A stretch of DNA of 64,000 nucleotides from Magicicada septendecula. Taxonomy: Eukaryota; Arthropoda; Insecta; Hemiptera; Cicadidae. Below are positions 51,079 to 60,460 of the stretch, piece after piece. The notes below the pieces were generated by a model that did no database searches, was not told the DNA's origin, and was given only the letters and a program-made list of their open reading frames with translations. Each line of letters starts with the position of its first letter. Within the stretch, counting starts at the first letter, position 1. The stretch spans positions 62,001 to 126,000 of the forward strand of contig JAWRYS010000719.1 of assembly GCA_034769895.1 (NCBI GenBank), written 5' to 3'. The translations under genes and the position numbers were made by a program.

Positions 51079-54000
51079 GTTTACCTTATATCTATCACAC
51101 TAAAACTTATTCTACTACACTATACACAATTATTGCATACACACTTTAGTTCATGGTAAAACATTTGCATGAGTTGTAAGAGAATTACTTATCATCTCAG
51201 AGAAAGAGAAAAAATTCACACAGACGTCACTTTACTTTCAACGATCAGCTGTTACGCTGGAATGTGGGTCAAACTAGTTTTCTTTAAACACTGGCATAGT
51301 ATTAAGCGTAAGAAGGGGGGAATCAAGCTCGAGGGTGAAGAGAATGTTATTGTTCCACTCAACAACAGCTGACGGCTTCCTTTACAGACTTGTACCGGCT
51401 TGGTTCAACGAGGGTGGTATGTGCGATGCGGAACGATATGCGTTTTAAACAAGTTACAGCCCGTTACTAAGCTGACTTTTAGTTATTATTTGGTTTTACG
51501 TGCTAATTTTAATTTATCTAATTCTGCTACTAGAAAGGAGTAGAATTTCGCTTACAATTTATTTACACGTAATTGAACTTGTTTTATTTAGTCAGTTGTT
51601 TATATGACTCACCTTGGCAATAGAAAGACGAATTACATATTTATGCAGGCTTATACAGGAAAACTACAGGTCTTGAATTGTCGCAAAATAGACGTGTTAG
51701 AGACTGAACATTTTGACAAGTACATACATGAATTGGTGTAATACAAGCTAATATTTTCACGTATATTAAGTAAATCATATACGAGTATGTGCGTAATCTC
51801 ACACAAAATTTACAATTGTGAATTTAATATTGTCACTATTATTCTTTTATGCTACTTAGCCTTTTTGTTTTACATACAATACATCAAATGAGTGCATAGA
51901 TCTGCAGAGTGCCGCATCTTATATGCGTCACGATGCTTACAAACCTTTTATATATAAAGCAGAGTGGCGCATCTTATAACGTGTCGGCTACGTTATAACC
52001 TAGGGAACCCGTGATAATTGACTCTGGCCAATTATACAGGCTGCCTTCATTGTAACAAACTGAAAATTAATCAAATCACTATCAATAATTATAAGTACTC
52101 TAATAAAAGGAAACTGGGGAGGGAGGTTTGCTGATTTATGCACTCAATTTAGTATGTAACAAAGATGACATCTCTTTATTTACGTGTGATTAATAATACA
52201 TTACAAATAAAAATTTTTTAGCTTACACTGAAATGGTAAGGGGGTTTTCAATATTTAAAATGATAATACAGTTAGTGTATTTACCTCGGATCCGAGTCTC
52301 TTTAAACTAGTTAGGAATTTTCAAATTTACTCTACTTCTTTAGTCAATTACATAATTACTTAAAATACCATTAGAAGAATGGTTTCATTTTGTTGTGCGA
52401 TGTTCCAACGCTACATCATAAGAGTTATGTTACAAAGTATGATTTCTGAAATTTCTTGTTCCAACATTGTTATTCTTAACGCTTAGAGATTGTCATTTAA
52501 AGTCTTTTCCTTTAAAATTACTTATATTTAAAAGATACATTATTCACGGAAGACGAGCTTCCGCGTCACCTCTAGTTAATCGTTTCAGTCCATGTCCTGC
52601 CGCGTGATTCTTCTGTACTCTCTTAATAGTGTGTCGTCATCGTGGTAGTCTTTCCGGTGGAGGTCCTCGGAGTCAACTAATGATGAAGTGGATGTTACGG
52701 TGTCATCTAGAATGAAGTCGTCCTGTTTCTCAGTGGTAGTGTAAATGCAGTTGAGGTCTTAGTCTTCACTTTTCACAGTTATTCCCATCACATTTGTAAT
52801 AGCACAGTAGTATTTGAGTTTATATATTCGTTACACATTATGACGGAACCCCAAAATAACTTGAACTATATTTTTAATAGGAGATGTCACCTTACACACT
52901 TATTTCATTCATTCACATCTTTGTGTTAAAACACACTACATTTTAGTTACATAGATCTCCACACTGTTAGTTGAAGCTAATAACAAAATTAAAAAAAAAT
53001 TTGTGCAGCGCTCCGCTTGGAGCTGTTTACAGATTGAACGTCGCATCTCAAGTCCTACATTGTTACAACAGGAAAATTGTAACGACGCGGAGTGAATACT
53101 CCGCCATAACATAGTTCCAACTTTTAATTAGTAATACAGTCTTACAGTTCGACATAATAAACAATCAAGACTTTGCTTGTCTACAGAATTTATTACAACT
53201 ACTACTAGTGACTTTGAATTATTTATTATTTACATTATAGTTTACAGGTATCTTTATTTAATGCCAGGTCGGTATGCAAGTTGGATCCGGTATACACAGG
53301 TCATAGCATGATAATTTAATAAAGGGTTAACAGTTTTTTAACTCTTTCTTTCTCAGTTTTAGTTAAATTCCCTTTTTAATACTCATTACTATTATGAGTT
53401 AGTTCAGGGGTATTATTCGGTTTAATAGTGCGATTTAATGGTTTTAACTAAATTCCCATTTTATATTTGTATTATTATTTATTTATTTTATTTTTTTAAA
53501 TTTAAATCGTCACATACTCCACCGCTTAAAGAAGACATGGGGGGGAGAACTTTTAATAAGGTGAATTCGAATGTAAGGTACTGGGGCACACTTGTCGTTA
53601 CTGTGTGAAGTTTCTCTCCTTCTTCTCCTTTTTTTTTTTTTATTTAGTTGCATGAGTTATACACAACTTACTTCTTCTGATTATCAAACAATATATATAT
53701 ATATATATATATATCCTTACAAACTAATTCTTAACTTACGTAAAATTCACACTTTATGACTACATATTAAGACACATAAACTTCTTCTTATTTCTACTAC
53801 TTAAAACTACTACCAGTTTTTTCTTTGGGTTTTAGTTACTCTATTCACAGAGTTAATCTCTAAATAATTTATTACTTAGTGGTCATGATAGTGGTCATGG
53901 TAGTGGTCAGCTGACTACTCACTTCGCTCATCTTTCGCTGAACAGGATCTAAGGTTGAGCCACTCTCATCCTTGTCATCGCAACACATTAACCCTACTTC

Positions 54001-56293
54001 AGAATTTAACTATCTTAAAAAAAGTGTAAGTAAATTATACAGCTTACCTGGATGACCGGGTCACTTGTTCAAAACCTGGAGGAGGCCTCCTAGTGGAAGA
54101 AAGGCCTCGTGCTGGGGAACCATTAGGCAATCGAATTAATGAGGTGACCTCAATTTCCAAACTCAACAACAACAAATTGATTGGTTCTCTAATCAAAAAA
54201 GCATTACAATTTTATATACAATGCGTGTACTTCATAGTGCCCAGAATATAGAAGTATTCACTTGAAATAACAATAATCAAGCAACAAAACCTCTCCGGTA
54301 AATTTTAAAGCCTTTACAAAAATATAATTTCGATATATTTTGGCAATAAATTATTATTAACATTAATAAATAAAAAGAAATAAATCCAGAGGTTCTCAAA
54401 ATTTAATACGTCTAATAACAATAATTTATTAATAATTTAATACTGTTTGATTTATTATTAACATTAATAAATACAAAAAATCGAGAGGTTTTTTAAAATT
54501 TAATACATCTAATAACTTTTTTTTTTTTTTTTACAGGACGCATCTGGTTGTACTGTTAATTAATTAACACAAACGACATGCACCATCTAAAATCTCAATA
54601 AACAAAAATTAAATTAAGAACAACAACAATATAATTAGTAAAGGTATAATGTTAAAATATAATTTGGTAATCATGTTCTTGAGTAAGAAATTCACCATGT
54701 GTGCTCAATTTTTTTTTTTTTCTAAACTTGTATCGCTCAATGGTTTATTGATTTCCTAGTGTACACCATTATAAAAAAAATATTAAATAACATATTCTTT
54801 AAAAATGTAAAATGTTTTATACATACACATGTGTGTATACGAATGACTAGATCCATGACACTATTTTTATATACTCATCACTCAACAATTAATTAATATT
54901 TAATTAATTCAACATGTTTTAAACTGAGCCAACATTATTAAGTTCCATTAGATTTATGAAGATATAAATATACAAAAAAAATGTTAACATTAATTTGAAA
55001 CTCACAGAGAATTAAAATAAATTCTAAATCCCAACACGTGTAGGGATATGACACAGTTTGACCCAATGTGTTGGACCATTCACAACCTGTTATGCCAAGG
55101 AGTGCACACAATACATATGATTTGATCATTTTCTTTTGACTTACATTCACTAAACAATTTTCACACAAACAGTTACATAGTTACATGGAGAACACAGATA
55201 AATATTGAGAGACTATCTCCGAGAAAATAAAGGAACCATGTATTCTTCACTCTAGTAGCGCTGGGAAGTGCCTTCCCACTGCAAGGTTTAAATAGATCCC
55301 AAAGCACCAGAAGTATCTTAACACATTTCGTTTTTAAATTTTTGTTTTTTTTTGTGTTTTTTTTTTGTTTTGCCTTTTTATATCTTAAAAAAAACTTTGC
55401 ATAGAAGGTAATACCATCACTTCACTAACGGCACAAGAAGCTGACCTCACGATTAAAAGAAATATAAGATGCCAGTCCAGTTCAACCGAATTTGAAAAGA
55501 AAACTTGAGTTCAGAAATGAATTAGCAATCATTAAAATAGCCTGGGTATACCAGATATTAAGCAAAGTAAAAAAAAACATCAAGAATTAAAGCAAAAGTT
55601 TTTTTTTTTTGTGTTAAGATAACTCACTTGCCGAGAAACTCAATTAGTGCCACATGCACACATAGGAATAAGTTAATAATTTTCTTTGCAAAAATTCACC
55701 TCCACTGCACACGAGAAACATGGTTCTCCAGACATACCTGTAGAGATCGGCACTAGCCCCATATAAGTTCCTTGATCTTCTCACATTTAATCTTGGTCTG
55801 ACGCTCAGGAAACGGATGAACGGGCCGCAGACACCCCAGAGCACACCTCTTAACTCAGCCGGCCATAATAAAAATCAATCGCCCGGTATTAAAGAAAACA
55901 ATTAATACTTTTTTCAGAAGCCGGGCAAGAAAACGTCTCGCCCGGTTGAAGGAACAAGTCAGAGAGAGAGCACAACACGTGTATAAGACAACTACCAGCC
56001 CGGCCTCTCACAGCGGAGCAGTGAAGCTCAAGTCGCGACGCATCCCAACTAGATGGCGTCGCGAGTATCCAATTAGTAAGTTGCCGTAACGAAATTCCAT
56101 AGTTACGGCACAAGGTTGATCAGGCCTCATTCCTAATTCTACGATTAGCACCTTGCATGTTTACTCAGGTACAAGATAACTTGTCTACCTTGTATTTCCT
56201 TTTTCTAGTTTTCGCTCTGCCATTTCCCTTTTTTTTATACAGTTTTATCTGCGAAATATGTGTTCTTCGTACATATTCTTGAGTCGCAGGTTC
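51079..56293 (-). other. Spacer between E6 integrase and E5 Gag
   Basis: The 5215-bp spacer is a mosaic. Its Gag-proximal half has the variants of the left-hand copies (CTGGGGAGGG near 52115, GTTATGTTACAAAG near 52426), while CACAGTTTGACC near 55053 matches the E4 and E5 spacers. The AT run is about 24 bp. No gene is seen apart from the doubtful frame at 54938-55168. Confidence 0.7.
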
Positions 56294-57229
56294 CTACAGG
56301 GCTACTGTTACTGGGGTTAAGTACTTCTGGATTTGGTAAGGGCCACACCATCGGTATGATAGTTTAGAGGTGGTCTTATCAATTGCACTACTAGTCGGGT
56401 GTGTTTTATACATTACTAAGTCACCGACTTGGTACTTAACTAAATTGTTATTATTACTTCTCTCGTGATATTTTCGTGATTTCTCTAAGTTCGCTCTTAA
56501 ATTTGCGCGAGCTTCATTCCAGATTTTCTTTATATGCTTATCCTTAATTTGCTGGGGTAGCAAGTCATGTATTTTCCATTTTGTGGACAATGGGTGGTTT
56601 GGTTTGTACTTATACAGTAACTCAAACGGGGTCGATTTATGTCCTTCGTGATAAGCTGAATTGAAGGCGTATTGTATCCAGGATAGGTTCTGGTCCCAAG
56701 ACGTATGGTCGTTCGCATGGTAGGCTATTAAAACAGATTTGAGGTTTCGCAAATACCTTTCAGCAATACTGCCTTGCGGACGATACTCCGTAGTGGTAAT
56801 ATGGTCTATCCCTAACTTGAAACACATATTCTTAAATTCCTTTGCCTTAAACTGGGGTCCGTTATCTGACACTAGATGTACAGGTGTACCAAAATCTTTA
56901 AACAATCTCTCCTGTAATATCTTTACAGTGGTCGACGCTAACGCTCGCCGCATGGGATACATCCAAACAAATTTGGTGAACGAATCTACACATATGAGTA
57001 GCATCGTATTTCCTGATTTAGATCGAGGGTAGGGACCTGAAAAGTCTAAATAAAGTTTAGAGAACGGGGTAGTAGGGATTTCTGAAATTAATTGGCTTAT
57101 TTGACTGTTTCTTGCTGGTTTGCTGAGTGCGCATAACTTACACTTTTTTACGAAGCTAGCTATTTCGCTGTTCATATTGTTCCAATGATATTCCTTACGA
57201 ATGCGATGTATTGTTTTATTTATTCCCAT
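56294..57229 (-). CDS. pol: E6 integrase, long variant
   Basis: The 311-aa frame has the zinc finger, DDE core and GPY tail. It is the last complete coding part of the array before the truncation to its right. Confidence 0.92.
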   Translation of the reverse strand: MGINKTIHRIRKEYHWNNMNSEIASFVKKCKLCALSKPARNSQISQLISEIPTTPFSKLYLDFSGPYPRSKSGNTMLLICVDSFTKFVWMYPMRRALASTTVKILQERLFKDFGTPVHLVSDNGPQFKAKEFKNMCFKLGIDHITTTEYRPQGSIAERYLRNLKSVLIAYHANDHTSWDQNLSWIQYAFNSAYHEGHKSTPFELLYKYKPNHPLSTKWKIHDLLPQQIKDKHIKKIWNEARANLRANLEKSRKYHERSNNNNLVKYQVGDLVMYKTHPTSSAIDKTTSKLSYRWCGPYQIQKYLTPVTVAL

Positions 57230-57259
57230 ATGTGCTCCAATGGTGGATGAATGGTAGTA

Positions 57260-58239
57260 TTACATCAGCATAGGCTTAATTACATCAGGGGCAATTATTC
57301 TTAATTCCTTTCCATTTGCTATTCTGTGGCATAGTATTCTTTTACTCAATACGTATTTATCTGATTTAATTCCTTCCTCGAGTTGTTCTATAATTGGCTT
57401 CAAAAGAGGGTCTTGTTGTTGATACTGAGCGACGTTGGTAAACGCAAGGGGGAATTCGGTAATTACGGTGTTAACAATGGGTGTTTCTAGACTCTCCATG
57501 GTTTCGGGAGTATTAGTGGGCGACTGGAACATACGGGACAGGGTATCCGCGACTACATTTTGTGTACCTCTAATATGTTGTACTTTGAATTTGTAACAGT
57601 TTAACCTCAATACCCGTCTTCCAATACGTCCTAACTGTTTAGGGTGATTCAGTAACCAAGATAATGCTTGATTATCAGTTTCCAACAGGAACTCTTTATG
57701 TTCTAAAGAAGGTTTAAACTTCTCAAAAGCAAATACAATAGCTAAACATTCTAATTCATATGCGGAGTATTTCTTTTCTTGGTCAGTCAAAGTGCGTGAA
57801 GCGTAACTAATCGTTAGTCTACAGTTTTCTATTTCCTGATATATTACTGCACCTAAGGCTACACTTGAACTGTCGGTCTGAACTACGAAAGGTTTCGTAA
57901 AATCTGCTAATTGTAATACCGGGGGCGATATGATGCTTTCTTTTAGTTTTTCGAACGCAGTTTGGTGTTGTGGAGTCCATTCAAATTTCGCTCCCTTCTT
58001 TCTTAAGGCATTCAGAGGTGCGGCTATTTCGGCTAGATGAGGAATATACTTGTGGAAATAATTTATCATTCCCAAAAATCGGGCTATTCCTTTAGCATCC
58101 CGCGGTGGTAAAAATTCTCTGATCGCACGGGTTCGTTCGGGGTCTATGCTTACCTTTCCGTTGGCCTTTACGATGTGACCTAAAAATGAAAATTGTGGGA
58201 CAGCAAAATTTACTTTTTTGAGATTAACTGTTAATCCGG
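57260..58239 (-). pseudogene. pol: E6 Pol fragment, truncated by the array boundary
   Basis: Only the carboxy-terminal part of reverse transcriptase (from about residue 341 of the E1 frame) and all of RNase H remain. Identity with the other copies ends sharply at 58239, where unrelated sequence begins. Protease, the YLDD region and Gag of E6 are not present on this side of the boundary. Confidence 0.93.
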
Positions 58240-58308
58240 AGTAGAGGGAAAGTGAGCGTTAGAAAACACTTCCGGGTTCCAGTTGAAAACACTACCGGGT
58301 TCCAGTTC

Positions 58309-58318
58309 ATGACGTCAT
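58309..58318. promoter_or_regulatory. Perfect CRE-like palindrome ATGACGTCAT
   Basis: TGACGTCA is the consensus binding site of CREB/ATF bZIP factors. Two more perfect sites lie at 58353-58362 (GTGACGTCAC) and 58426-58435 (ATGACGTCAT), so three fall within 127 bp. They come partly from the repeat unit itself. A regulatory role is only a possibility. Confidence 0.3.
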
Positions 58319-58366
58319 AGAGGCACTGGCAGCTGGTGTCCGAGCTGTCCATGTGACGTCACTGTT

Positions 58367-58399
58367 TTGTGTGTGTGTGTGTATGTGTGTGTATGTGTG
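58367..58399. repeat. (GT)n microsatellite
   Basis: GT-rich run with interspersed AT steps, lying between the second and third CRE-like sites. Nothing more is apparent. Confidence 0.8.
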
Positions 58400-58540
58400 A
58401 CTGAAACACTTCCGTGTTCCAGTTCATGACGTCATACAGAGGCTCAAGTCGCTGGCGTCCGCATGGCTAAAACCTGTTTCAAGACGTCACGGAGGCCGTG
58501 GTTTCTGCATGTTCAAAATTTGGTAGCTGAAAACAATGTG

Positions 58541-59130
58541 TAGCGGATGGGGGTACCCGGAATTCGGCGGTTGCCCGGACGCGCAGAGGCTATGTCATCG
58601 GGTACCGTTACTCGAAATTTTGGGGGCATCGGGTACCGTTATCCGAAATGTTTAAATCAACGGATGGGGGTACCCGAAATTTGTGGGTACGCCCTAACCG
58701 GGTTCCAGTTCATGACAGAGGCCCTGGCAGCTGGTGTCCGAATGTTAAAACACTTCCGCGTTCTGGTTTATTTTGATGTAACAAAATAATCGTTCTCTCT
58801 CGACATTTTTTTAATGTCAGAATTTTGGTACCCTAAATGATTAAAACAACGGATGGGGGTACCCGAAATTTGTGGGTACGCCCACATGACGCATGTATAA
58901 AACACTGGTTACGACGAAACAGGAGGCTGGGTGGATATGATAGCTGGTTCGACGACGACGTAGAGGGCGTGATGTCTGAAATGTTTAAATCAACGGATGG
59001 GGGTACCCGAAATTTTTGGTGTCTGAAATTTAGTACCCGAAATGTTTAAATCAACGGATGGGGTTACCCGAAATTTTTGGTGTCCGAAATTTTAACACCG
59101 GAATGTACGACCACATGACGCATGTGTTCA
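58541..59130. repeat. Minisatellite family 2, built around GGGTACCC
   Basis: Units with the core ATCAACGGATGGGGGTACCC followed by GAAATTT recur at about 58646-58694, 58835-58893, 58979-59023 and 59040-59090, with a partial unit near 58545. Some end in GTGGGTACGCCC and ACATGACGCATG. Short forward frames through this stretch arise from the repeat and are not genes. Confidence 0.75.
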
Positions 59131-59170
59131 ACTGTAACAATGGTATGTCATTGGATATTAATTTTTACAT

Positions 59171-59175
59171 AAAAA
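59171..59175 (-). terminator. Pol III terminator (T5 on the minus strand)
   Basis: Five T residues lie 7 nt past the 3' end of the tRNA, on the same strand. This is the usual RNA polymerase III stop signal. Confidence 0.65.
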
Positions 59176-59182
59176 TAAATTA

Positions 59183-59254
59183 CGGCCCCTCCGGGATTTG
59201 AACCCGGGACCTCCGGTACACCAAACCGGCGTGCATCCACTACACCAAGGGGCC
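59183..59254 (-). tRNA. tRNA gene, anticodon GGT (nominal Thr), proline-like body
   Basis: The 72-nt sequence folds into a full cloverleaf: 7-bp acceptor stem (GGCCCCT with AGGGGCC), D arm with GTG/CAC, 5-bp anticodon stem CCGGT/ACCGG with loop TTGGTGT, 5-nt variable region and a perfect T arm CCGGG/CCCGG with loop TTCAAAT. The A box TGGTGTAGTGG and B box GGTTCAAATCC fit Pol III consensus. The anticodon at 59220-59222 is GGT, which reads Thr codons. However, the 3' half (AGGTCCCGGGTTCAAATCCC) looks like eukaryotic tRNA-Pro, and eukaryotes normally use AGT rather than GGT for threonine. The discriminator base is G and no CCA is encoded. It could be a tRNA carried by the Polinton-like element, a host gene, or a tRNA-like relic. 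Confidence 0.85.
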
Positions 59255-59426
59255 GTTATCGCTTAACTGTAATTATTTCTGTACTTATACTTCTCATCTC
59301 TTACTTGTAACCATGAGGTGGACGAGTGATATCTACTGTCGTCCTATGTGTAAAATCATAAAAGCACAATATAAGTTTATTTATTATTAAATAAATAAAC
59401 ATTTCGTTATACTTTTATTTTTTTAC

Positions 59427-59575
59427 CTCTCATCCTCTTCCTAGCAGCCTGAGGGAGGCGAATGAGAGCCTGCTACGCTTTTTTTAACGTGGTTTCCCCA
59501 ACTTTACAGATTCGTAAAGGAGGCCTACTCCACGTTATCTATCGCTGTACTATTGACTAGTACAGTGGTAGATAA
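59427..59575. ncRNA. Candidate structured RNA: hairpin cluster with an 18-bp stem
   Basis: The strongest element pairs 59535-59552 with 59558-59575, a continuous 18-pair stem (two pairs are G-U type) around a 5-nt loop TTGAC. To its left, CTTTAC/GTAAAG (59502-59507 with 59514-59519) is nested within AACGTGG/CCACGTT (59486-59492 with 59530-59536). Further left, CTCTCAT/ATGAGAG (59427-59433 with 59462-59468) and TAGCAG/CTGCTA (59442-59447 with 59470-59475) cross each other, a pseudoknot-like topology. Such density is unlikely in random AT-rich DNA. No promoter or known RNA family is recognised. Confidence 0.4.
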
Positions 59576-59753
59576 TAATAAAGATACATTATGCAATGCT
59601 AAGCCAATGTGTAAAAGCAGTACATATTTTTTTATTTACTTTTTTATTTATTTTTTTTATTTTTTTAATCGGGTGAATATGTTGTTCATACATGATGCGT
59701 ATTCACATTTGCTGTACCGTAATGAGTAATTTTCACACCCATACTGGTTCTTG

Positions 59754-59912
59754 ACGAGTTTACAGGTATATCTACCGTGCCAGTGACCCGTCTCGAACTA
59801 CCAGGACTACGTTTATGAGTATTTCTACCGCGACAGTGACGTAGTCAAGGTTAACATTCACGCACACACTACGGTACCTAATTCTACGTTTATGGACATT
59901 TCTGTCACGTAG
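59754..59912. repeat. Three degenerate repeats of about 35 bp
   Basis: Related words at about 59754-59789, 59809-59846 and 59886-59912 share ACG(A/T)(G/T)TTTA-GG-TATTTCT and CAGTGAC-type ends. They lie just downstream of the virion gene cluster. No function is apparent. Confidence 0.45.
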
Positions 59913-59953
59913 CATTCACACTAACACCACGATGAAAACATGTTCACAACCGA

Positions 59954-60460
59954 CTATATTTTATTTCGTTGCCGCAACCATTCTGCATAAAACAAAGCTT
60001 TGCGTAATGCACAGTGTAAGGGGGGAGTGGTAACGGGTTGACGATGAGGAACAGGACATTGTATGATGGGTACAAAGGATCTAGGAACTACAGGTGCTTG
60101 AATATCGTTTAAGTCAATCACCTCACCATGGTGATACAACTGTCGTAAGAAATTTGCCTTCTCAAACCCTTTTGTATAGACAACAGGATAATCTGAAAAA
60201 ATGTCTGCAACGATGCGTACCATATTCTTGTACGGTACATTACCATCGTTCCATCGTATCCTGTGATAATGTGTTTCCAACCAGTCATTGATTTTTCGGA
60301 ATTTCTGGTGCAGTCGTGCACTTTCGTATGGTGGAGCGAACAACACGATAACAAAACGTCCGGTTGTTATATCAACTGTAACGAACTCTTTGATTACATA
60401 TTCATTTTTGTCACCGCGAAACGCTTCAAACTCGGCAATAACCGTCCTATTCAAGTTCAT
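59954..60460 (-). CDS. Small protein with DnaQ/RNase H-like motifs, Polinton-like element
   Basis: The start chosen is the ATG at 60460, which overlaps the stop of the upstream gene as ATGA; an in-frame GTG at 60475 is less likely. The product is 168 aa. Motifs in order are EFE at residues 10-12, YTKGFEKANFL at about 95-105, CPVPH at 135-139 and HCALRKA at 149-155. This order recalls the Exo I, II and III motifs of DEDDh exonucleases, where H-A-L-x-x-A is typical, but the usual first aspartate is replaced by glutamate, so activity is uncertain. Similar short proteins are known to me as uncharacterised in insect virus-like elements. The tight overlap suggests coupled translation with the 213-aa gene. 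A structural role cannot be excluded. Confidence 0.6.
   Translation of the reverse strand: MNLNRTVIAEFEAFRGDKNEYVIKEFVTVDITTGRFVIVLFAPPYESARLHQKFRKINDWLETHYHRIRWNDGNVPYKNMVRIVADIFSDYPVVYTKGFEKANFLRQLYHHGEVIDLNDIQAPVVPRSFVPIIQCPVPHRQPVTTPPLHCALRKALFYAEWLRQRNKI
59960..59965 (-). promoter_or_regulatory. Polyadenylation signal AATAAA inside the last codons
   Basis: On the minus strand AATAAA encodes the final Asn-Lys pair, just before the stop at 59954-59956. GU-rich sequence follows within 50 bp. It could end transcripts for the whole virion gene cluster. Confidence 0.55.

Larger units (their letters stand above)
1..58239 (-). mobile_element. Tandem array of a 9.94-9.98 kb Ty3/Gypsy unit
   Basis: The same unit recurs head to tail with starts at 1, 9943, 19922, 29857, 39799 and 49751, and the last copy stops at 58239. 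Every copy carries Gag, protease, reverse transcriptase, RNase H and integrase on the minus strand, followed by one 5.2-kb spacer. Adjacent copies differ at only a few positions per kilobase plus length changes in A/T runs and an AT microsatellite, so the array is young. All copies are broken, with about three to four interruptions each, mostly shared. Only one spacer lies between successive coding bodies, as expected for a shared-LTR array from recombination between LTRs, but also for plain segmental duplication of a whole unit. No target-site duplication can be checked because the left edge is outside the window. Confidence 0.95.
58262..58760. repeat. Minisatellite family 1, with CRE-like palindromes
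   Basis: Degenerate units built on ACACTTCCGGGTTCCAGTT, CATGACGTCAT and AGAGGC-CTGGCAGCTGGTGTCCG recur at about 58265, 58290, 58405 and 58690. Some units are partial. They interleave with family 2 to the right. Repeat-rich DNA is common in Polinton terminal regions but is also common in insect host DNA. Confidence 0.7.
59255..59953. other. Non-coding stretch between the tRNA and the virion gene cluster
   Basis: No gene of credible length is seen. It contains a hairpin cluster (59427-59575), an AT-rich part with long T runs near 59625-59667, and three degenerate repeats (59754-59912) just past the end of the gene cluster. GT-rich sequence lies directly downstream of the polyadenylation signal on the minus strand. 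Confidence 0.6.

Noticed and set aside
58547-59049. Two plus-strand frames of 80 and 70 aa
   Set aside because: Both are read through minisatellite units and repeat the same peptide words; they are repeat artefacts.
58240-59130. CRISPR-like array
   Set aside because: The repeats are irregular in length and spacing, degenerate, and in a eukaryotic context without cas genes.
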